From contig NZ_MKQR01000017.1 in NCBI RefSeq assembly GCF_001940455.1, positions 48,707 to 112,706 on the forward strand: DNA of 64,000 bases. The letters run 5' to 3'. Positions 43,179 through 50,380 of this stretch are shown one piece after another; position 1 is the stretch's first letter; every line of letters begins with the position of its first letter. A model generated the notes under the pieces. The model saw only the letters and a list, made by a program, of their open reading frames with translations, did no database searches and had not been told where the DNA came from. Origin of the DNA: Actinokineospora bangkokensis. GTDB lineage: Bacteria; Actinomycetota; Actinomycetes; Mycobacteriales; Pseudonocardiaceae. Both the position numbers and the translations under genes were made by a program.

Positions 43179-46088
43179 TCACGCCGACGGCGGGAGCGCG
43201 GTGAGCCCGCCCCCGCCGAGCGCCCAGCGCGGGTGCGCGGGCACCGGCGGCGCGGGGACCTCGCGACCGCCCCGGCCCGCCGTCAGCCACCGGGTGCGCA
43301 CCCCCACCCCGGCCACCGCCAGCTCCGCCAGCGCCGCGAGCAGCCCGGGCAGCCCGCCACCGGGGGCGCGGCCCGGCTCGGGCTCCAGGGCGACCGCGAC
43401 GTGCGGCCGCCCGCCCAGCACGGCCCGCACCCGCTCCCCCAGCGCCCGCCCCGGCCCGGCCTCGACGAACACCCGCACCCCCGCGGCGTGCATGGCCTCC
43501 ACCTGCTCGGCCCAGCGCGCCCGCGCCGCCCGGGGCTCGGCGTCGCGGGTGGAGAACACCGGCACCCGGGGCGGGGCCAGGCGCACGTCGGCGAAGGCGG
43601 CGTGGCCGGTGGCCAGCGGCACCAGCAGCCTGGGGTCGAAGCACCCGGCCGCGGCCAGCGCGACCAGCTCGCCGTAGCCGTGGCCCGCGTACGCGTCGGC
43701 CACCACGCCCAGCTCGCCCAGCAGCTCGTCGTAGACCAGCCCGGCCGCGCCGAGGGCGGCCGGGGCCAGGCCGGGGTCGAGCCCGGCGCGCCCGAGCGCG
43801 CCCGGCCCGTGCAGGGCCTCGGCCAGCGTGCCGCGGCCGAGGTGGCGGGCCAGGTGGGGGAAGGCGACGAGGACGTGGGCGAGCATTCCGGGCCGCGCGC
43901 CGCCCGCGCCGGGGAACAGCACCGCGACCCCGCCCGGCTCCGCGCCCGCGCGGTGCAGGCCCGCCGCCGGGTCGGTCTCGCCGCGCAGCGCGCGGCGCAG
44001 CAGCGCCACCAGCTCGGCCACCCCGGTGGCGACGAGCGCGACGCCCGCGGGCCCGGCGCCGGTGCGCAGCGCGCTGGTGCGGGCGAGGTCGAGCAGGGTG
44101 CCCGGGGTGCCGGAGGTGGCCAGGTCGAGCAGCGCGGCCAGGTGCTCCTGCACCGCGGCCGCGCTGCCGTGGAAGGTGAACAGCTCCGCGGGCCAGCGCC
44201 GCAGCCCGCGCCGGGTGAACGCCGCCGAGGGGTGGCCCACCAGCACCAGGTGGTGCTCGGCGGCGCCCAGCCCCGCGGCGCCGATGCCCGCCACCCGGTC
44301 GAGCGGGGCCCGCGGCCAGGGGGCCGCCGGGCCGTCCGGGCGCGGTCGGACGCCGGTGTGCAGCGCCATCGCCGCGCGCACCACGCCCGCCAGGCCCGCC
44401 ACCCGGTCCACGTGCCCGGGGCGCCCGTGGCCGTGCAGCTCGACGAGCCCGGCCGCCGCGGGCGCCGTGCCCGCGTCGGCGTGCGCCCGCTCGACCGCGC
44501 CGCGCCCGGCACCCGCCCCGCCGAGCACGGCGTAGACCCGGTCGCCGTCGTGCTCGGCGTCGGTCAACCGCTTGAGGACGACGCACGCGGTGCCGCCCAC
44601 CGGGTCGGTGGCGCCCGCCAGCACCACCCGCGACCCGCCGCAGGCCAGCTCCTTGCGCGCGGCGTCCACGGCGGCCAGCCCGGAGGCCCACGCGGCGTCG
44701 ACCAGGAGCGCGGGGCCGCCCAGGCCCAGCGCGCCGAGCTGCGCGGCGACGAGGTCGGCCCCCGGTCCGGCGCCGAACACCACGCCCGTGCGCTCGGCGT
44801 CGTGCGCCACGCCCGCGTCGGCGAGCGCGCGACGGGCGACCTCCAGCACCGCCACCGGCTCCCCCGGTGGTCGCGCCGGGACCTCGCCGTGCACCGCGCC
44901 CGCCCAGAACCCGTCGAGGTCGTCGGCGCCCGCCACCGCGCACGCCAGGCCGACGACGGCGACGTCGAGCGACTGCCGCTCGGGCGCCTGCGCCCACGCC
45001 GTGCCCAGCTCCGCGCGCACCTGGGCGGCGCGCTCGCCCAGCACGCCCGCGGCGTCGCCGGTCCCAGCGCCCACGTCGCCGGTCCCCGCCACCAGCAGGC
45101 CGACCTCGACACCGCGCGCGACCAGCCCGCTGGTGAGCCCGGCGACCAGGGGGACCGCTCCAGCGCCGCCCCCACCGGCGAACACCACCTGCGCGCCTGG
45201 GGCGCGGGGGTGGTCGGCCAGCACGTCGACCTGCGCCTGCCACTGCGCGAACCCGCTGCCGCCCGCAGGCTCGTCGAGGACGAGCCGCCGCTCCCCCGCG
45301 TCGAGCGCGCGCGCCAGCTCGGCGGCCGTCCGCACGCGCGCGGCCGAGCCCGGCGCGGTGGTGTGCGGGACGGGCGGGTGAGCGGCGCCCGCGGCGTCGG
45401 CGACGGTGTTGAGCACCGCGCGCACGGCCTTGGCGGCCCCGCCGAACCGGTCGAGGAACCGCACTGCCTGGGCGTCGTCGAGCACGGGGTCCGGCACGTC
45501 CGCCTCGGGCAGCAGCGCCAGCTGGGTGTCGAGCACGACGCCCGCGGCACCGCCCAGCACGGCGGCCGCGGCGGCGGCCGGGCCGATGCCGCCGCGCAGC
45601 CACACCGGCAGCGGTTGGCGCCCGGGGTCGAGCAGCCGCCGCGCCAGCAGCACCCCGCCGGGGCCGCCGACCTGCGCCACCAGCCCGTCCGCGCCCTGCT
45701 CGTCCGCGGCCGCCGCCGCGGCGTCCGACCCCACCTCGACCAGCACGAAGTACCGGTCGGGCACGTCGGCGACCCGCCACGGCGAGCCCGCGCCGAGCAC
45801 CACGGCGGCCAGCCGCGCCGCGGCCGGGCCCAGCACGGCGGTGACGGCGGCCGGGTCCAGCGCGCAGCCCGCCGGGACCCGGATGCCGAAGCGGCGGTCG
45901 GCGGGCCACCCGGCCGCGTGGCGCAGCGCGGCGGTCGCCAGGTGGTCGCCCGCGCCCAGGTCCAGCACGCCCAGCCCGCCCGCGGCCGAGACCGCGCCGC
46001 AGAGGGCGGCGCACGCCCGCCCGCCGGGGCCGCCCGCCAGCACCAGCTCCGGGCGCTCGTCGTGCGCGCGGTCCTGGGCCTCGGTCAT
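43179..46088 (-). CDS. NPD-KS-AT polyketide-synthase-like protein lacking catalytic residues
   Basis: A 969-residue protein in one intact frame. Residues 1-350 resemble the nitronate-monooxygenase/PfaD-like domain (WLRGGIGPAAAAAAVLGGAAGVVLD, DTQLALLPEAD). Residues 375-615 are a shortened ketosynthase-like region (LDVAVVGLACAVAGADDLDGFW; CVVLKRLTDAEHDGDRVYAV; ELHGHGRP) in which the active-site Cys is Trp467 (VDAAWASGL) and the third catalytic His region is lost. Residues 720-890 are acyltransferase-like (VAVLFPGAGGARPGM), but the nucleophile is Gly804 (GHGYGE instead of GHSYGE). No ACP, KR or DH is present. It looks related to PUFA-synthase-like enzymes but non-catalytic as KS/AT. Role unknown: scaffold, regulator, or decaying relic. 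The ATG at 46088 has GGGAGG upstream. It appears monocistronic. Confidence 0.8.
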   Translation of the reverse strand: MTEAQDRAHDERPELVLAGGPGGRACAALCGAVSAAGGLGVLDLGAGDHLATAALRHAAGWPADRRFGIRVPAGCALDPAAVTAVLGPAAARLAAVVLGAGSPWRVADVPDRYFVLVEVGSDAAAAAADEQGADGLVAQVGGPGGVLLARRLLDPGRQPLPVWLRGGIGPAAAAAAVLGGAAGVVLDTQLALLPEADVPDPVLDDAQAVRFLDRFGGAAKAVRAVLNTVADAAGAAHPPVPHTTAPGSAARVRTAAELARALDAGERRLVLDEPAGGSGFAQWQAQVDVLADHPRAPGAQVVFAGGGGAGAVPLVAGLTSGLVARGVEVGLLVAGTGDVGAGTGDAAGVLGERAAQVRAELGTAWAQAPERQSLDVAVVGLACAVAGADDLDGFWAGAVHGEVPARPPGEPVAVLEVARRALADAGVAHDAERTGVVFGAGPGADLVAAQLGALGLGGPALLVDAAWASGLAAVDAARKELACGGSRVVLAGATDPVGGTACVVLKRLTDAEHDGDRVYAVLGGAGAGRGAVERAHADAGTAPAAAGLVELHGHGRPGHVDRVAGLAGVVRAAMALHTGVRPRPDGPAAPWPRAPLDRVAGIGAAGLGAAEHHLVLVGHPSAAFTRRGLRRWPAELFTFHGSAAAVQEHLAALLDLATSGTPGTLLDLARTSALRTGAGPAGVALVATGVAELVALLRRALRGETDPAAGLHRAGAEPGGVAVLFPGAGGARPGMLAHVLVAFPHLARHLGRGTLAEALHGPGALGRAGLDPGLAPAALGAAGLVYDELLGELGVVADAYAGHGYGELVALAAAGCFDPRLLVPLATGHAAFADVRLAPPRVPVFSTRDAEPRAARARWAEQVEAMHAAGVRVFVEAGPGRALGERVRAVLGGRPHVAVALEPEPGRAPGGGLPGLLAALAELAVAGVGVRTRWLTAGRGGREVPAPPVPAHPRWALGGGGLTALPPSA

Positions 46089-46251
46089 CTCGCGCCGCCC
46101 TCCCGTCCCAGCAGGCCTGGTCGGGCGACCGTAGGAGTCCACACCGGACAGCGTCAAGGCGCGCCGCGGAACTTGGCGCGCAACGCCGTTTCCGCCGCGC
46201 GGTGTTGTCCCGCCGGGAGCAGCGGGTCCAGTTGGGACAGTCCGGGAACGC

Positions 46252-46300
46252 CGCGAGGGCCCTGCCGGGGTGCTCGTCGCACCCCGCCAGGGCCCTCGCG
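46252..46300 (-). terminator. Terminator after the secreted lipase gene
   Basis: A 22-bp stem (46252-46273 with 46279-46300, one mismatch) and a 5-nt loop (TCGTC), 22 bp beyond the lipase stop codon. This is the strongest hairpin noticed in the window. The rest of the gap 46089-46251 shows nothing clear. Confidence 0.85.
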
Positions 46301-46321
46301 GGTCCGGCGGTCAGGCCTCGG

Positions 46322-47590
46322 TCACGCGCCGCAGTTCGGCGTGGCGGGCTTGCCGTCGATCCGGTCCTTCATGAACGCCAGCGCGTCCTTGTTGCCGGTG
46401 TAGACCAGGGTGATGTGGTCGGACTGGAACTCCTTGAACTGCACCGAGGTCCCGTTGGCGCACAGGTCCTTGCGCAGCTGGCGGCCCTGCGAGGGCGCCA
46501 CCAGGTCGTCCTGGGCGCCGAGGTACTGGTACACCGGCACGGCGATCTTGGCGGTGCCGAGCTTGTTCTCCGCGACCCTGGCCAGCCACGGCGGGGTGAG
46601 CACCGGGCTGGTCGTGGTGTAGTCGATCAGCTTCTTGTTCGCGTAGGTGCTCAGCAGCTCGACGGTGCAGGCCCCGTTCTCCAGCTCGGAGAACAGCTGG
46701 CGCCCGGCGTCGTTGTAGTAGTTCGCCAGCTTGAGGTCCGGGTAGGCGTGGTCGAGGCCCAGCAGGGCGTAGGCCAGGAAGCCGAAGCCCTTCTTGCCGT
46801 CGAGCGAGAGCGCCACCTGGGTCAGGTCGGCGGGCACGCCGCCGCCCGCCGCGCCGACGAGGTTGACGTCGGCGGCGTAGGTCGGCTGGAGCTGGGCGGC
46901 CCACAGCGCGGCGCCGCCGCCCTGGGAGTAGCCGCGGGTGAGCACCTTCGCGCTCGCCGACCAGCCGACCTCGGGCACGTTGCGGCCCGCGCGCACGATG
47001 TCGAGCACCGCGCGGCCCTCGGACTGGCCGGTGATGTAGGTGGTCTTGCTCGGGTTGGGGCCGTAGCCCTCGTAGTCGGTGATGGCCACCGACCAGCCCT
47101 GGGCGATGAAGTCGTTGACCGCGGGCTGCTCGTAGAGCGCGCCGATCTCGGACATGTAGCTGGGCGTGCACTTGAACGCCGGGCCGTGCGTGCCGACCGC
47201 GAAGCTCACCACGGGGGTGGTCTTGGGGTCCTTGCCCTTGGGCGTGAGCAGGGTGCCGGTGACCGCCATCGGCTGGCCCAGCGCGCTGGTGGACAGGTAC
47301 ATGACCTTCCACGCGCTGATCTTGTCGGTGGCCGAGCCGGACTGCGTGGCCTTGACCCGGATGACGTCGCCGGGCTTGCCCGAGGGCAGCGGGTTCGGCG
47401 GCACGTAGAAATCGGGGTCGATCGGTTCCTTGGAATCGGCCAGGCTCTGCGCCAACCCCTTCTCCGCCGCCGCCCCGGCCGCGGTCGCCGAGCTCGCCGG
47501 GGCCGACCAGACCCCCGCGACCAGGCTCGCCGCCAGCAGCGGCACCACCGCCGCGGCCCGCGACGCGCGCGCGTGCTTCCTGGACACCAT
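46322..47590 (-). CDS. Secreted lipase (secretory lipase family)
   Basis: A 422-residue exported alpha/beta hydrolase of the secretory lipase (LIP) family. A Sec signal peptide (about 1-38, ending near SSATAAG) precedes the catalytic domain. The nucleophile elbow is GYSQGG (LTRGYSQGGGAALWA), with the acid likely in YLGAQDDLVAP and the His in FQSDHITLVY. Family members hydrolyse triglycerides and other esters outside the cell, which would feed fatty acids to the Mce importer and acyl-CoA ligase nearby (inference). The ATG at 47590 has GGAGG close by; GTG 47587 is an alternative. Confidence 0.88.
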   Translation of the reverse strand: MVSRKHARASRAAAVVPLLAASLVAGVWSAPASSATAAGAAAEKGLAQSLADSKEPIDPDFYVPPNPLPSGKPGDVIRVKATQSGSATDKISAWKVMYLSTSALGQPMAVTGTLLTPKGKDPKTTPVVSFAVGTHGPAFKCTPSYMSEIGALYEQPAVNDFIAQGWSVAITDYEGYGPNPSKTTYITGQSEGRAVLDIVRAGRNVPEVGWSASAKVLTRGYSQGGGAALWAAQLQPTYAADVNLVGAAGGGVPADLTQVALSLDGKKGFGFLAYALLGLDHAYPDLKLANYYNDAGRQLFSELENGACTVELLSTYANKKLIDYTTTSPVLTPPWLARVAENKLGTAKIAVPVYQYLGAQDDLVAPSQGRQLRKDLCANGTSVQFKEFQSDHITLVYTGNKDALAFMKDRIDGKPATPNCGA

Positions 47591-47705
47591 TGACCTCCGC
47601 ACCGACCGGAAATAGGAACGACAATGAACCAGCAGCAGATTACCACCGGTTAGTGCCGTATTTCCTCATTGATTTCTCACAAATACCCACCGGCCGCGCG
47701 TGGGA

Positions 47706-47757
47706 CCGGTGACAAGCCGGATGCCCGGCGGAGCGGGGTGCTCCACCGGGCATCCGG
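47706..47757. terminator. Terminator of the wall protein next to a TTGTCACCGG word
   Basis: CCGGATGCCCGG (47717-47728) pairs perfectly with CCGGGCATCCGG (47746-47757), with a further inner GGAGC/GCTCC stem. It lies 30 bp after the wall-protein stop. CCGGTGACAA (47706-47715), the reverse complement of TTGTCACCGG, touches its edge and lies 116 bp upstream of the lipase start. Confidence 0.75.
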
Positions 47758-47786
47758 GGATCGTGCTCAGCGGTCGGTCAGGACCG

Positions 47787-49550
47787 TCAGACCTGCTTGC
47801 GGGCCCGGCGGCGCTGCCAGACGAGCGCGCCAGCGCCCGCCAGCACCAGCGCGGCGCCGATGCCCAGCGGCAGGCCGATGGAGGCACCGGTGGAGGCCAG
47901 GCCGCCGCCGCTGCCGCCGGAGGGGTAGCCCCCGCCCCAGCTGCCGCCGCCGGTGTTGCCGCCGTCCGGGTACCCGATCGGGTCCTGGGTGAGCACGGGC
48001 GGCTCGGTGGTGGTCACCGTGGTGGTCGGCACCGTCGGCAGGGTCGCCGAGGTGGTGGTGCCGGAGGTCGGCGGGGTGGTGCTGCCCGAGGTGGGCGGGG
48101 TGGTGCTGCCCGAGGTCGGCGGCGTGGTGCTGCCGGAGGTGGGCGGGGTGGTGGAACCCGAGGTCGGCGGGGTCGTCGAGCCCGAGGTCGGCGGCGTGGT
48201 GCTGCCCGAGGTGGGCGGGGTGGTGGTGCCGCCGCCGGTGCCCACGGTGAAGGTCGCCAGCAGGGTGTCCTGGCCCTCGATCAGGGTGCACGCGGAGGTG
48301 AAGGTGCCCAGGCCGGTCTCGGCGCCCGCGGCGGTCTTCGGGGTCAGCGTGGTCGTGAAGTCGCCCACCTTGACCGTGGTCTCACCGGCGTTGGGGACCG
48401 GCTGCGGGGCCACGTCGCCGGAGGCGGTCACGGTGAAGGTGCCCGCGGCCGGGACGTCGGTCTTCGGCACGACCAGGCCGGGGATGGTGACGTCGATCTG
48501 CTGACCGGCGTTGTCGGCGATGACCTTGGCCTCGGCCGAGCCCTCGACGGTCTTGGCGCCCACGAGCGCCAGGCCCGAGGTCGCGGTCTCCGGGACGGTC
48601 GCGATGGCGGAGAAGTCCGAGGTGGTCAGGTTGCCGCCTGCCGCCGCGGGCGGGGTCAGCGTCGCCTTGATCTGCACCGCGAGCGTCTGCTTGCCGATCA
48701 GCGGGAACGGGCAGGTGTAGTTGAGCGACTTGTCGACGGTCACCGGCTGGCCGCCGCCGCCACCGGGCTGGCTGGTGGTGGTCGTCGGCTCGGTCGTCGG
48801 CTCCGTGGTGCCCGAGGTGGGCTCGGTGGTGCCGGAGGTCGGCTCGGTCGTGCCCGAGGTGGGCTCGGTCGTGCCCGAGGTGGGCTCAGTCGAGCTGCCC
48901 GAGGTCGGCACCGTGGTGGTGGGGCCACCGGTGGGCGGGCCCACGGTGAAGTCGAGGATCTTGGTGTCCTGGCCGGGGTCCAGGGTGCAGTCCGAGGTGA
49001 AGGTGCCCAGGCCGGTCTCGGCGCCCGCGGCGGTCTTCGGCGTCAGCGTGGTGGAGAAGTTGCCGATGGAGACCGACGTCGGGCCCTGCTTCGGGAACGC
49101 CGTGGGCACCTTGCCGGTCGCGCTCACGGTGAACGTGCCGGAGGCGGGGACGTCGGTCTTGGCCACCGCGAGGTCGGGGATCGAGATCGGCAGCGTGGTC
49201 CCGGCGTTGACCAGGGTGATCCCGGCGCTGCCGGTGCCCTCCACGGTCTTCGCGCCGACCAGCACCAGGCCCTGGGTGGCGGTCTCGGGGACGGTCACCG
49301 TCGCGGTGAAGTCGCCCGCCTTGAGCTCGCCGCCCTCGTTGGCCGGGGTCTCGACGGTCGTCTTGATCTGCACCGTGAGCTTCTGGATGCCGATCAGCGG
49401 GAAGGGGCAGCTGTAGGTCAGCGTCTTGTCGACCTGCACGGTCTCCGCGGCGGAGGACCCGGCCGAGAGCAGCAGACCGGCGATCACCACCCCGGTCACG
49501 CCGACGGCGGACGAGGCCGCCACCAGCTTCTTCGACTTCAGGACTCTCAT
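47787..49550 (-). CDS. LAXTG wall-anchored protein with two DUF6801-like domains
   Basis: A 587-residue exported protein. A signal peptide (about 1-36, ending SSAAE) is followed by two similar domains of about 170 residues. Each starts YSCPFPLIG or YTCPFPLIG, contains TVPETAT, GLVLVGAKTVEG or GLALVGAKTVEG, and TLTPKTAAGAETGLGTFTS, and has Cys near both ends. Thr/Pro/Ser linkers (TEPTSGT and TTPPTSGS repeats) follow each domain and are likely O-mannosylated or flexible. The C-terminus has a class-E sortase signal LASTG (551-555), a hydrophobic helix and a basic tail RRRARKQV. It should be covalently attached to peptidoglycan. It is related to the secreted protein that leads the Mce operon; function unknown. 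Confidence 0.88.
   Translation of the reverse strand: MRVLKSKKLVAASSAVGVTGVVIAGLLLSAGSSAAETVQVDKTLTYSCPFPLIGIQKLTVQIKTTVETPANEGGELKAGDFTATVTVPETATQGLVLVGAKTVEGTGSAGITLVNAGTTLPISIPDLAVAKTDVPASGTFTVSATGKVPTAFPKQGPTSVSIGNFSTTLTPKTAAGAETGLGTFTSDCTLDPGQDTKILDFTVGPPTGGPTTTVPTSGSSTEPTSGTTEPTSGTTEPTSGTTEPTSGTTEPTTEPTTTTSQPGGGGGQPVTVDKSLNYTCPFPLIGKQTLAVQIKATLTPPAAAGGNLTTSDFSAIATVPETATSGLALVGAKTVEGSAEAKVIADNAGQQIDVTIPGLVVPKTDVPAAGTFTVTASGDVAPQPVPNAGETTVKVGDFTTTLTPKTAAGAETGLGTFTSACTLIEGQDTLLATFTVGTGGGTTTPPTSGSTTPPTSGSTTPPTSGSTTPPTSGSTTPPTSGSTTPPTSGSTTPPTSGTTTSATLPTVPTTTVTTTEPPVLTQDPIGYPDGGNTGGGSWGGGYPSGGSGGGLASTGASIGLPLGIGAALVLAGAGALVWQRRRARKQV
48061..48228 (-). repeat. Seven 24-bp units coding TTPPTSGS
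   Basis: Seven consecutive 24-bp units (for example CCCGAGGTGGGCGGGGTGGT plus GCTG) encode the Thr/Pro/Ser linker before the sortase signal of the wall protein. Such arrays usually vary in copy number between strains. Confidence 0.9.
48811..48894 (-). repeat. Four 21-bp units coding TEPTSGT
   Basis: Four 21-bp units encode the linker between the two DUF6801-like domains. The unit differs in length and sequence from the second array, so the two linkers expanded independently. Confidence 0.85.
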
Positions 49551-50380
49551 ATCCTCTTTCCGTTCCCGTGGGGACGCACTCGACCCGCGAGCGGCGGGGA
49601 CGAGCCCGGGGGTTGCGGCGGCCGGGCGGCGTTGACCGCGCCTGCCGCACTCGGACCTATCTCGGTGCGGTCAGGACCTCCTCGACCGCGGTGCCGGGTC
49701 CCGCGGTGCGCGGGGTGGCGGGGCGTCGACGCGACGCGGGCGGCCCGGGAACGACGACCCGGTCGTGGCGCGCGCACCGGCGGCTGCGACCTGGTCCCAT
49801 TTCCCGTCTCCTTTGCCGACAAATAGCGCTCCGTTGTCCGGAGCGGGCGACAATTGCGACTTCACCCGCCCCTTACCACCCGCACTGGACCCTGAAACCA
49901 CGGTAATCCACGCCGGTGGGCACCGGAGCACGACTGAAGCATTTCAGTCATGACCAGGCAACTTACCCACTGGTAAGGTTGCCGCACAACCCCGTCGAAG
50001 AAGCCGATGTCAAGAATTGATTAGCCATTGCTGCCAATGCCGGACACCCGGCCGCGCACGGGGATGACAACTGTCACGATGCGCGCACGCGCGGGTGCGG
50101 TCCGTGCGCCGACGCGGTCCTCGCAGCTAGCAGCGGTGAACGGCGCTGTCCGCATACCCCCGGTCGCCGGCTGAGGTCTTGTCACCGGGGTACGAGGTCG
50201 CCCGCGCGAACCCCTCACCCCGCGACAAGAAACTTCTTCACGTTCGCCGGTTGCCGCTGATTTCCTGGATGTTTCACCAACCGTTTGACACGTTCCGGAT
50301 GGCGAATTTATCGTCAGCGGAGCAAACCGGTCACCGTCCCTGTTGACACGGACGGCTGTTTTGTCACGAAGAGGTGGCGC
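49551..50380. promoter_or_regulatory. Long divergent regulatory region before wall protein and PucR 4
   Basis: An 830-bp region without a credible gene. It contains two neighbouring inverted repeats: GACTGAA-GCAT-TTCAGTC (49932-49949) and CTTACC-CACT-GGTAAG (49962-49977), the latter sharing TACC-N4-GGTA with a site before the Mce operon. TGACAACTGTCA (about 50053-50078) is a further symmetric element. TTGTCACCGG (50179-50188) and TTTTGTCACGAA (50359-50370) lie 202 and 11 bp before the PucR 4 start. The part from 49850 to 50380 is relatively AT-rich. Confidence 0.5.

Noticed and set aside
48061-48228. Regularly spaced repeats considered as a CRISPR array
   Set aside because: The units are contiguous 24-bp coding repeats without unique spacers, and no cas gene is near.
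47953-48504. Plus-strand frame with VVLPEVGG repeats
   Set aside because: It is the antisense of the TTPPTSGS linker in the wall protein, which has a signal peptide and sortase signal on the other strand.
49551-49932. Short open frames between the wall protein and PucR 4
   Set aside because: Arg/Pro-rich shadows on both strands without start signals or family similarity; the region is better explained as regulatory DNA.
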